Below are positions 27,380 through 35,292 of a stretch of DNA of 64,000 nucleotides, in pieces. The stretch's first letter is position 1; each line of letters starts with the position of its first letter. The position numbers were made by a program, and so were the translations under genes. The notes under the pieces are model-generated. The model was not told the DNA's origin. It saw nothing but the letters and a program-made list of their open reading frames with translations, and made no database searches. This DNA is from PALSA-1296 sp038322815 (GTDB taxonomy: Bacteria; Bacteroidota; Ignavibacteria; Palsa-1295): the NCBI GenBank assembly GCA_038322815.1, contig JBBQGG010000008.1, forward strand, positions 1-64,000, in the 5' to 3' direction.

Positions 27380-27880
27380 TCAGACTGCCGTCTTCGCTAA
27401 AGATTGTTTTCTTACTTTTTCCTGTACTTTGATCAAGCCTTCCAAAAGCGCTTCAGGTCTTGGCGGGCAGCCCGGTACATAGACATCAACAGGTATAACT
27501 CTATCAACACCTTTTAAAACATGATACCCATGTTCCCAATACGGTCCACCACAATTCGAACATGAACCCATCGAAATAATATATTTCGGATCGGGCATTT
27601 GCTCATATAAAAGTTTTGTGCGCGTTGCCATCTTCAGTGTCACCGTACCGGAGATAAGCATAATATCCGATTGACGCGGAGATGGACGCGGGATAACACC
27701 GAACCTGCCGATATCATAATGCGAAGCTGAAGCTGCCATCATTTCTATAGCACAACATGCCAAACCGAAACCCATCATCCATAAGCTCGATAACCGCGCC
27801 CAATTGAGCAGCGTATCAGCGCCGGTAATAACGATGTTACTCGATTCGAACGGATTATCTTGTTTATTTAAAAGTCCCAT
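27380..27880 (-). CDS. nuoB: NADH-quinone oxidoreductase-type subunit B
   Basis: Subunit that holds the terminal N2 4Fe-4S cluster and passes electrons to quinone, 166 residues. The cluster ligands are seen in FGLACCAIEMMA (tandem Cys), SMGSCSNCGG and VPGCPPRPEAL. It is the second gene of the nuo operon. A palindromic repeat lies between it and nuoA. Confidence 0.97.
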   Translation of the reverse strand: MGLLNKQDNPFESSNIVITGADTLLNWARLSSLWMMGFGLACCAIEMMAASASHYDIGRFGVIPRPSPRQSDIMLISGTVTLKMATRTKLLYEQMPDPKYIISMGSCSNCGGPYWEHGYHVLKGVDRVIPVDVYVPGCPPRPEALLEGLIKVQEKVRKQSLAKTAV

Positions 27881-27899
27881 AAATTTTTCACGATCATTG

Positions 27900-28016
27900 T
27901 GTCATTGCGAGAAGGGCTTTAGCCCGACTAAGCAATCTCCTGAGGTTCATAAAGAACGTTTATATTTTATCTCAGGAGATTCCTTCGTCGTTGCTGCGCA
28001 ACTCCTCGCAATGACA
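27900..28016. repeat. Palindromic repeat (TGTCATTGCGAG family), copy between nuoA and nuoB
   Basis: Terminal arms TGTCATTGCGAG (27900-27911) and CTCGCAATGACA (28005-28016) are perfect reverse complements. Inner parts (AGCAATCTCCTGAG and CTCAGGAGATTCCTTCG) also pair. The element is non-coding and lies inside the operon, so the transcript can fold a long stem there. Confidence 0.85.
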
Positions 28017-28026
28017 CTCTAAAAAA

Positions 28027-28503
28027 TCAATTTGCCATTACTTCTTCCGGTACCGGCTGCGCCATTGTCGGAACGGGTCTTGGAATAATGCGCGGTTTAT
28101 CGCGCGAGATCATATCGTCAAGCTGCGCAATATATGGTTTCGGGCGTACCCAATCGAGATCGCCTTTTACCCAAACATACGCAAAACCTACGATCAGGAC
28201 TGCTAAGAACACCAGCATTTCGGAAAATGCAAGTATTCCCATTTGCTTATAGACAACTGCCCACGGAAAAAGAAAAACTATTTCGACATCGAATAAAATA
28301 AAGATAAGAGCGACGACGTAAAAGCGGATATTGAATTTCAACCAGCTCGTGCCGATAGGATCTTCGCCGCATTCATAGATGGAAAGCTTTAACTCGTTCG
28401 GCTTATGCGGGCGGATAAAATAATTCGATACTATACCTCCGGCAACAAAGACGATTGCAAGCAGAAGAAATGCAAAAACATGACTAAATTCGTTTAGCAT
28501 CAC
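28027..28503 (-). CDS. nuoA: NADH-quinone oxidoreductase-type subunit A
   Basis: First gene of the nuo operon; a three-helix membrane subunit of complex I near the quinone site. The 158 residues include the conserved YECGEDPIGTSWLKFNIRFY and FDVEIVFLFPWAV. The C-terminal extension of about 35 residues, Pro/Arg-rich, is longer than in E. coli. A -7-type box stands about 90 bases upstream. Confidence 0.96.
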   Translation of the reverse strand: MMLNEFSHVFAFLLLAIVFVAGGIVSNYFIRPHKPNELKLSIYECGEDPIGTSWLKFNIRFYVVALIFILFDVEIVFLFPWAVVYKQMGILAFSEMLVFLAVLIVGFAYVWVKGDLDWVRPKPYIAQLDDMISRDKPRIIPRPVPTMAQPVPEEVMAN

Positions 28504-28590
28504 ATTTTAAAAGATTGGGTATCCTAAAAAGTCCGGATAAAACAACTTTTTTTTAGAGAAAATGCCGCCTAAGCGACAAAGTTCTGACTA

Positions 28591-28598
28591 CAAATATA
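28591..28598 (-). promoter_or_regulatory. -7-type promoter box of the nuo operon
   Basis: On the minus strand the sequence is TATATTTG, matching TAnnTTTG, with a leader of about 80 bases to nuoA. No clear -33 element is visible. The gap 28504-28706 otherwise shows no gene. Confidence 0.4.
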
Positions 28599-28706
28599 AG
28601 GACTTCTTCGCACTATGCTCCGCCAACCAGAAGAATTAACGAATTTTGCAGTAACTTTTATAGAGCACAGGAGTTATTACACTACAAAATAAATCATCAT
28701 GTCAGT

Positions 28707-29057
28707 ATGAAAACTCCTTTTATAGCCACGTTTACTTTTAAGGTGCTCGACCCTTTACAGGATAATGAATATGTTGTCGGTTACATTTTCTTTAGTAAAA
28801 CACAAAATATTGATCCATCGGATCAGACTTCCTATTTTGGCTTCTTGCAAGTACTATATACTAATCCGGATGATCACATCAATTTAAATGTTGCAATATC
28901 GTTCTTACTCAATGCTGGATTTGTGAAAGATGATAAAATATATTGTGAAGCATTTACCGGTAATATCGGAGGATATACCGATCTTTTAACAGGCAAAAGC
29001 TATATCAGTGGTTTCAGCCCCTACACTTCCGGCGTCAAAAGCTTTATCCTCCCCTAA
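28707..29057 (+). pseudogene. 5'-truncated member of the tandem lipoprotein family
   Basis: A 116-residue frame that matches only the C-terminal half of the two genes that follow: compare FSPYTSGVKSFILP here with LSPFNSGVKNFVLP and FNPIHSEVKNFLLP. The signal peptide, lipobox and regulatory-like beta domain found in the neighbours are missing, and the ATG has no obvious ribosome site. It is therefore likely a remnant of a full-length gene. It ends 2 bases before the next family member. Confidence 0.6.
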
Positions 29058-29059
29058 CC

Positions 29060-29833
29060 ATGCGACTTTCCATTTTTATCGGTGTTCTTCTTTTAAGTGC
29101 GGCGCTCGTTAGCTGCAAGGATAACGCCACTTCGTATTCCGTCGGAACAGGAAATGGAGAGATCAATGGCTTCGTAAGTCTGCGCGATAGTATAAACGGC
29201 GGCGAATTATCAGTTCATGATTTTTCCGGCGTCACAGTTTCTGTTGAGGGAGGGCCGCAAAGAACAACAACCGATAGTGACGGGCAGTTTACATTATCCG
29301 AACTTCCGAATGGAAAGATCACACTTGTCTTCTCGAAACCAGGTTTTGCAGAATCGAGAGATGTAGATTTTGAATATAAAAAACTTTACTACGGGTCGAG
29401 AAACATGTATCAGATCAGAAAACTTACACCGAATCTGGTTATTCGCCCGTTTGAGGGAGCAGGCGATACTACTTCGCCTTTTAAACGCGCACTGTTCTCT
29501 TGCCGAATCATAGATTCATTGAAACAGTATAGCGGATTGATCAAATTATATTTTGGAATTGATCCAATTCTTTCACCGCAAGATCCGAATTCATTTTTAT
29601 ATTCGACTCCTCCGACGAATGTAGACGCGCAGGATGGAACAGCCTTTATAGGAGTCTTTCGCGATTCACTATTACAGAACGGTTTTATGCCTAATACAAA
29701 AGTATATGTTGTTGCATTCATGACAGGATTCTATACACAAAACCAGTTTTACATTGATAAATCAACCGACAAACGCATTTATTCGGGTCTCAGTCCTTTC
29801 AATTCCGGTGTGAAAAATTTTGTGCTGCCATGA
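29060..29833 (+). CDS. Lipoprotein with carboxypeptidase-regulatory-like domain
   Basis: A 257-residue lipoprotein (signal MRLSIFIGVLLLSAALVSC, lipobox LVSC). Residues about 50-100 form a beta-sandwich of the carboxypeptidase regulatory type (GVTVSVEGG, TTTDSDGQFTLSELPNGKIT, LVFSKPGFAE). A family-specific C-terminal half follows. It is the intact member of a three-gene tandem family and overlaps the next gene by 4 bases (ATGA). It is probably anchored in the envelope. The domain is known from adhesins and TonB-linked proteins, but no specific function can be given. Confidence 0.85.
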   Translation: MRLSIFIGVLLLSAALVSCKDNATSYSVGTGNGEINGFVSLRDSINGGELSVHDFSGVTVSVEGGPQRTTTDSDGQFTLSELPNGKITLVFSKPGFAESRDVDFEYKKLYYGSRNMYQIRKLTPNLVIRPFEGAGDTTSPFKRALFSCRIIDSLKQYSGLIKLYFGIDPILSPQDPNSFLYSTPPTNVDAQDGTAFIGVFRDSLLQNGFMPNTKVYVVAFMTGFYTQNQFYIDKSTDKRIYSGLSPFNSGVKNFVLP

Positions 29834-30684
29834 AAAAAATATTCCTTATCGTTTTTTTATTAAGTTCATGTTGGCTTTTTAGCTGCAGTCAGGCACCCAC
29901 AACTCCGACTCATACAGATGCAGTGGCTTGGGGAGGAGTTGAGCTTTTCGATAGCGTCGGGAATGCCATACTCGATGCTTCAGGTGTTCGGGTTTCTGTG
30001 GAGAGGGCTTCGCAATTTACAGTAACAGATTCGAAAGGCAGATTTACTATCGAAGGTCTACCTGAGGGGCAGATCTCTTTGATATTTTCCAAAGAAGGAT
30101 TTGCCGAAGTTCATAATTTGATTCAAAGTAAAACGGGAACTCAGGCAGGAAGTTATCCCGTCTATCCGCTTTTTGCAATAAGTCATCTCATCCCGAATAT
30201 TGTTCTCCGCCCATTCGAAGGCTGTTACGTCAGATTTAATTTCAAAGATTCGCTTATCTTTTCCTGCGAAGCCGGTGGGTATTTAATTCATCAATGGTTC
30301 TATGATTCGGCGTAGGAAGATCTCGGCTTCACAACATTTTCCAGCAGAATACTTAGCAGCCCTAATTCATCAGGAAAATATTTCGGGTCGATCAGAATAT
30401 ATTTCAGCGAAAAGGATTCTATTTCAATTCTTGATCCAAATTCGTATGCATTTTCTACGGAGTCACAATCATTAGATAATACCGATGGTTCGGCAACTAT
30501 AGGCATCTATCGCGATTCGCTTGCGAATCATGGTTTCAAAACTAACTCTAAAATATATTGCACAGCATTTGCTAGCGGATGGCTGACGCAAAATACATCA
30601 TATCTCGATAAAGCTTCAGGAAAAAAGATCTTTACAGGTTTCAATCCAATACATTCCGAAGTGAAAAATTTTCTGCTCCCATGA
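29830..30684 (+). pseudogene. Lipoprotein paralogue interrupted by an in-frame amber codon
   Basis: Starts with a lipoprotein signal (lipobox LFSC) and a regulatory-like beta domain (SGVRVSVER, TVTDSKGRFTIEGLPEGQIS, LIFSKEGFAE). A TAG at 30313-30315 stops the frame after 161 residues. The same frame then stays open to the TGA at 30682-30684 and encodes the family's C-terminal half (for example KYFGSIRIYF, ATIGIYRDSLANHGF, ending VKNFLLP). One base change explains the break, so it is recent, an error, or read through. Confidence 0.85.
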
Positions 30685-30696
30685 GTTTAGTAAATT

Positions 30697-30725
30697 AAAA
30701 AGGGCGGGAAGTAACCGCCCTTTTT
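30697..30725. terminator. Rho-independent terminator, bidirectional
   Basis: AAAAAGGGCGG (30697-30707) and CCGCCCTTTTT (30715-30725) form a perfect 11-bp stem with a 7-base loop. It lies 12 bases after the lipoprotein cluster and 17 bases before the end of the convergent TIGR03118 gene. Confidence 0.9.
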
Positions 30726-30742
30726 GTAAATAAGAAATTCTT

Positions 30743-31813
30743 TTACTTAAACTCGATCTCTCCGAAAAGTCCGTGAGCTTCTTCATAGGGTCCTGCTGTA
30801 AAGTAGAGGGATTTTCCGTCATTCGTACCTGAGGTAGTAAAGACGATACCCCAAAGTCCGTCAATAGCTATCACATTTCCGTTATTATCCTTGAGCTGCC
30901 CCAAGAAATTTCCGGCAGCATCATAGGCATTGATCTTTCCGTCACCGAAATTGCCGATGAGAATTGCATCCTTAAAAGCATCACTGAATCCGCTGCTCGG
31001 AGCTTTTGCAATTCCCCACGGAACATTCAATGTGCCACCCGATGCGAAACGTTTGAATAGTGTACCGTCAGTATTAAAAATATTTACGTATCCGAACCCT
31101 ACACCAGCTTCATCTTCGTCGTCATCAGGAGCGGCTTTCCTTTTGGCATAAGCAACGTAGAGTTTTCCGTCAATATTTTGAATTCCGAAAGGAGAATATC
31201 CCGAAGGAATAGAAGGATCCGAAAATGCTCTTCCGGCAGAAGGAAGGAAATTTCCGTCAAAAACTTCTATCTTTTCTTCTTTGAAATTGGTGACATACAG
31301 ATAATTAATGTTACCGTCTTTTGCCAACGCAGCGCCCTTGTAGTTTGCATTGGGAGAAGTCGAAGTAAACATTATTTTCGCACTCACATCAGGTGATTTC
31401 CATCCGGAGATCGTACCATCTTCGCTAACAAAAATGAAAGCATTACTTTTGAATTCGGAAGTAGAATTATAGACTTGTCCCGTAGGATGACCGCCAGCTA
31501 TGCTATCGCGTGAGGGAATAGGAACCGCAGCAAGCTTTTCAACTCCTTCATCGTCATAGATGGTAGTAACTCCTCCGTCGGTTGCTGAGATCCAAAAGTT
31601 TCCTGTAGGTCCGACGGCAATTCCCCAGGCATTCTTTAAGTTTGGATCGATACGTACACCGCTGCCGTAAGCTGCAGTGTCGGATACGAGATATGACACT
31701 TGAAATGATCCCTCTGCGGGTGTAACCGTATCAGATTTGCAGCCGGCAAGCCCCAATGCACCTGCAGCAAATACAATGAAAAACAATTTTGTAAAAATAC
31801 GATAATGTAACAT
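30743..31813 (-). CDS. TIGR03118-family lipoprotein (beta-propeller)
   Basis: A 356-residue protein with a lipoprotein signal (lipobox LAGC near residue 25). It has the features of the TIGR03118 family: SDTAAYGSGVRIDPNLKNAW near the start, WGIAVGPTGNFWISATDGG, VSEDGTISGWKSP and SPFGIQNIDGKLYVAYAK. The repeats suggest a six-bladed NHL-like propeller exposed to the periplasm or surface. An acidic DDDEDEAG loop is unusual. Function of the family is unknown. Confidence 0.88.
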   Translation of the reverse strand: MLHYRIFTKLFFIVFAAGALGLAGCKSDTVTPAEGSFQVSYLVSDTAAYGSGVRIDPNLKNAWGIAVGPTGNFWISATDGGVTTIYDDEGVEKLAAVPIPSRDSIAGGHPTGQVYNSTSEFKSNAFIFVSEDGTISGWKSPDVSAKIMFTSTSPNANYKGAALAKDGNINYLYVTNFKEEKIEVFDGNFLPSAGRAFSDPSIPSGYSPFGIQNIDGKLYVAYAKRKAAPDDDEDEAGVGFGYVNIFNTDGTLFKRFASGGTLNVPWGIAKAPSSGFSDAFKDAILIGNFGDGKINAYDAAGNFLGQLKDNNGNVIAIDGLWGIVFTTSGTNDGKSLYFTAGPYEEAHGLFGEIEFK

Positions 31814-31979
31814 GATGATTTCTCCTTAAATGTAAAAAACAGGGAGATTGAATTAGGGTATTGGGAGTTGTAACACATAACGTTTGTACACCCTTTAATA
31901 GTTACAGGATTTCTTTGACCGGAAAACTACAACGATTTATCGGATAACAATAAATCTGCCGAAACAGGATTGCTTCTAA

Positions 31980-33239
31980 TTAGAACATTACCCGCCTGTT
32001 TCGGTATAGATTCATCAGAATGCCCGCCATCAGCATGTTCGTGATCAGGGCCGAACCGCCGTAGCTCATAAAGGGAAGCGGAATTCCAACAACGGGAAAG
32101 AGACCGATCGTCATGCCGATATTGACCATTACATGCAAGAACCAGATTCCGGTAATACCGATAGCAACGACGCTGGAGAATTTACTCCGGACAGATGAAG
32201 CTATGGCTAGACTTCGGTAAATCAGAAAAATATAGAGCAGGAGAATAACGACAGAGCCGATAAATCCAAATTCCTCCGCCGGCACGCTTATAATAAAATC
32301 CGTCCATTGCTTCGGTACAAATTTAAGTTGCGTCTGCGTACCTTGCAAGTATCCTTTACCAAGCAATCCGCCCGAACCGATCGCCATCTTTGTCTGAATA
32401 ATATTATATCCGCCGCCAAGCGGATCCATCTCAGGATTAAGCAAGAGATCAATGCGTTCGCGCTGATACTCATGCATACGATTATAAATAAAATCCGCAC
32501 TGAACGATGCACCGATGAGGATCATGAAGGCCGCTGCAGTCATGATAAGATTTTTTCTGAAAAAGAAAAATAACATTGCACCAATGCTAAGAACAGAAAC
32601 GAGCATGGGAGTTTTACCGAAAAGTGATAGCACAGCGACGATTGCAGCACCGACTATCGTCAGGAGAAAAAAAAGATCGGTACCTGCCCACAACAACATA
32701 ATAAAAAGCAGTCCCGCATAGATCATCGAACTTCCGGGATCAGGTTCAAGCATAATAAGTCCGATCGGAAGTATGACAATTCCGCAGGCAATGAAGAAAT
32801 CAAATGCACGAGTCAATTGTCTATCTCCGGAAAGATATTTTCCAAGAGCCATGATCGTCCCAAGCTTTGCGATCTCGGAGGGCTGAAAACGCAATCCCCC
32901 AAAAAGAGCAAGCCAATTCTTTTGATTATAAACAACTTCACCTTTGACGAGCACAAGAACTAAAAGGCCGAGGGAGAGAGCATAAATAGGATACGCTGCA
33001 ACCGAGAACCATCGCACCGGCACCAGCGCCATGACGATAAGAATCGCCACGCCTATAGAACCAAAAACCAGCTGCTGCGAAAAGCGCTCATTCATCTGTG
33101 CAGCATACGTTGCGCTATAGATCGCAAAAAATCCGCCGATAGTTAAGAGCAGCACAAAGATAAAGGTTGAGACATCGAAGTCCTTCACATCGAGGGCTTC
33201 GACCTTTGAATTTGTACTGAATCGTATTGAGCGTGCCAA
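31980..33239 (-). CDS. rodA: Rod-shape peptidoglycan glycosyltransferase RodA
   Basis: SEDS-family inner-membrane enzyme that polymerises glycan strands for cell elongation with a class B PBP. At 419 residues it has about ten hydrophobic segments. Markers are QPSEIAKLGTIMALGKYLSG (with the conserved SEIAK), AIGSGGLLGKGYLQGTQTQL, VPAEEFGFIGS and PVVGIPLPFMSYGGSALITN. The partner PBP2 gene is not nearby. Rod-like cells are suggested. Confidence 0.96.
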   Translation of the reverse strand: MARSIRFSTNSKVEALDVKDFDVSTFIFVLLLTIGGFFAIYSATYAAQMNERFSQQLVFGSIGVAILIVMALVPVRWFSVAAYPIYALSLGLLVLVLVKGEVVYNQKNWLALFGGLRFQPSEIAKLGTIMALGKYLSGDRQLTRAFDFFIACGIVILPIGLIMLEPDPGSSMIYAGLLFIMLLWAGTDLFFLLTIVGAAIVAVLSLFGKTPMLVSVLSIGAMLFFFFRKNLIMTAAAFMILIGASFSADFIYNRMHEYQRERIDLLLNPEMDPLGGGYNIIQTKMAIGSGGLLGKGYLQGTQTQLKFVPKQWTDFIISVPAEEFGFIGSVVILLLYIFLIYRSLAIASSVRSKFSSVVAIGITGIWFLHVMVNIGMTIGLFPVVGIPLPFMSYGGSALITNMLMAGILMNLYRNRRVMF

Positions 33240-33324
33240 ATGCTTTTGGTAAAAATATAATCTAAATACAATTAATGAACAATGGTAGCCGTTGGCTTTA
33301 GCCTGCGCCTCCGAATACTGTTTC

Positions 33325-33828
33325 TTATCTCCTCAATGCTTTCGGCTTTCCTAAAATCTCGGAGGCAATAATATATTGCTTAATGCCGCCGTTTGTTAAA
33401 GACAGACGAGGTATGATAGCAATATCCTTGTCATAGGCATCCTTCTCTTCAGCCGATTCCGTGCCGAGCGACTTTACCATGCCATAATTTTTTTTAAAAT
33501 GCGATACGGGTTCATGCTCGTTGGATGTAGCTTCCCGAATCTTCTCTTTATCGGCTGCATAATCATTAGAAGCATACGCTAATTCATAATCCGTCGCCGC
33601 TTCAACTGGTGCCTGATTCTGTCGCGATTCGAAAAGCCCGAGTATTTCTTCCGGAGTTCGCTTCTTCGGAGCCGGGATTATCTTCTCTGTTTCCGGTCTC
33701 TCGCTTACGCGTTTATTAAGTGCATCAATATTCTTCCGCTCTGCGACTTGCTGCTGCTTTTTTTTAGATTTTGAGTAAAGGCTCAGAATCCAAAAGAAAA
33801 TGACGATGATGTAAATAAAATTTTTCAT
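33325..33828 (-). CDS. Membrane-anchored hypothetical protein
   Basis: A 167-residue protein with a single N-terminal hydrophobic helix (IYIIVIFFWILSLY, about 5-18) followed by a long, highly charged, probably disordered or coiled region (SKSKKKQQQVAERKN onward). A short conserved-looking end is IPRLSLTNGGIKQYIIASEI. No family is recognised. It lies 85 bases upstream of rodA on the same strand, so a link to the elongation machinery is possible but unsupported. Confidence 0.7.
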   Translation of the reverse strand: MKNFIYIIVIFFWILSLYSKSKKKQQQVAERKNIDALNKRVSERPETEKIIPAPKKRTPEEILGLFESRQNQAPVEAATDYELAYASNDYAADKEKIREATSNEHEPVSHFKKNYGMVKSLGTESAEEKDAYDKDIAIIPRLSLTNGGIKQYIIASEILGKPKALRR

Positions 33829-33856
33829 TATTATTATTTAGCTAAGTCCTTTATAC

Positions 33857-33915
33857 CCTACCGTAGGCGCAGCGCTTTAGCCCGCGCGCGGCTAAAGGCT
33901 TACACATACCGTAGA
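33857..33915. repeat. GGCGCAG/CTTTAGCC palindromic repeat
   Basis: An inverted repeat CTACGGTA/TACCGTAG-like at the ends with GGCGCAGCGCTTTAGCC and GGCTAAAGGC inside. Related single arms occur at 33285-33313 and 35202-35245 (both with CTTTAGCCTGCGCCT). The three flank the 33325-33828 gene and hutI. Confidence 0.65.
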
Positions 33916-33922
33916 AAAGAAA

Positions 33923-35167
33923 CTATAAAATCCCACTCACAATTTTTCCATTCTTCACAACTGCCACAATATCACTCACTCCGATATGATACGGCAGATA
34001 TGATAAACTCGGAATATCATATAAAACGAAGTCCGCATACTTACCTTTCTCGATCGAGCCATACATCTCCGCTCTGTCAATCGCTGCCGCTCCGTTAAGC
34101 GTAGCAGCAACAAGTGCTTCTTCCGGCGACATCTGCATTCCGATCACTGCAAGCGAAATCGCTAGCTGCATATTCTCGCTCATCGAAGATCCCGGATTGC
34201 AATCGGTTGCGATGGCAACAGCACATCCTGCTTCGATCATATTCCGCGCTGGAGCGTACGATGATCTGATACATAATGCCGTGATCGGCAAAAGTGTTGC
34301 AATCGTACGCTCACATTTAGAGAGCGCGGCAATTCCGGAAGTGTTTATTTTCAACAAATGATCGGCACTATAAGAGCCAAGTTTCGCAGCAAGCTCGGCT
34401 CCGCCAGTATCCGCAAGTTCATCGGCATGAAGTTTTATTTTGAGTCCTGCTTTTTTTGCAGCGTTGCAGATACGCTCTGTCTCATCAACAGTAAAATATC
34501 CTTCGTCGCAAAAAACATCACAGAATTCTGCAGCTTGTTCCTTAATGACCCGGGGCAATTGCTCGTTAATTAATTCTTCAATATATTCCGCTTTGGTTTT
34601 TTCTTTCGGCACGGCATGAGCGCCGAGCCATGTCTGCACGATCTCCATTCCTGTTAATTCGACCACACGTTTTGCCGCATGTAAAAGTGCAAGTTCAGAT
34701 TCAGTTGAAAGTCCGTAACCAGATTTAATTTCCATCGTCGTCGTCCCAAGCGACAAAGCATTTCGCACAAATTTTTGAGAGTACTCCGCGATCTCTTCGC
34801 TCGTTGAATTGCGAACGTGCTCTACACTTGAACGAATGCCGCCGCCAGTTGCCGCAATCTCCTGATAACTCCTGCCTTCGGCGCGCATACAGAACTCATT
34901 GCTTCGCTCACCAATGAAAACGGCATGGGTATGTGAATCAACAAAACCCGGTAATGCAAGCAAACCTCGGCAATCAATTTCTTCTACCTCACCTTTGAAC
35001 TGAGCAAATATCTCTTTTTCGGAGCCGCTATGTGTTATAATACCTTCATCGCTTACGATGATTGAAGCATACTTGACCGTCACAATATTCTTGCGCATAG
35101 CATTGCCGCGCAACGCCTTTTTTCCGACTGGCGTGATGAGGGTTCCGATATTACGATAGATCTTCAT
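33923..35167 (-). CDS. hutI: Imidazolonepropionase
   Basis: Amidohydrolase that opens imidazolone propionate to formiminoglutamate in histidine breakdown. At 414 residues it has the usual size. Metal-binding and family motifs are PGFVDSHTHAVFIGERSNEF, TTMEIKSGYGLSTESEL, KLHADELADTGGAELAAKLG (His/Asp cluster) and ATDCNPGSSMSENMQLA. hutH lies about 4.5 kb away on the same strand, with mutS and an ABC-type gene between; hutU and hutG are not in the window. Confidence 0.96.
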   Translation of the reverse strand: MKIYRNIGTLITPVGKKALRGNAMRKNIVTVKYASIIVSDEGIITHSGSEKEIFAQFKGEVEEIDCRGLLALPGFVDSHTHAVFIGERSNEFCMRAEGRSYQEIAATGGGIRSSVEHVRNSTSEEIAEYSQKFVRNALSLGTTTMEIKSGYGLSTESELALLHAAKRVVELTGMEIVQTWLGAHAVPKEKTKAEYIEELINEQLPRVIKEQAAEFCDVFCDEGYFTVDETERICNAAKKAGLKIKLHADELADTGGAELAAKLGSYSADHLLKINTSGIAALSKCERTIATLLPITALCIRSSYAPARNMIEAGCAVAIATDCNPGSSMSENMQLAISLAVIGMQMSPEEALVAATLNGAAAIDRAEMYGSIEKGKYADFVLYDIPSLSYLPYHIGVSDIVAVVKNGKIVSGIL

Positions 35168-35259
35168 GGATGCAAAAATATGGAATAATTAGAGCATTAT
35201 TGTAGAATGGCAGGCGTATGCTTTAGCCTGCGCCTACCGGGACGGTGTAAAAAATTCCG

Positions 35260-35267
35260 TAACTTTG
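35260..35267 (+). promoter_or_regulatory. -7-type promoter box for mutS
   Basis: TAACTTTG matches TAnnTTTG and ends 25 bases before the mutS ATG at 35293. The expected -33 position falls at the edge of a CTTTAGCC repeat and shows no TTTG. Confidence 0.45.
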
Positions 35268-35292
35268 TCTGAATTGATGTGAGCACCTATTC

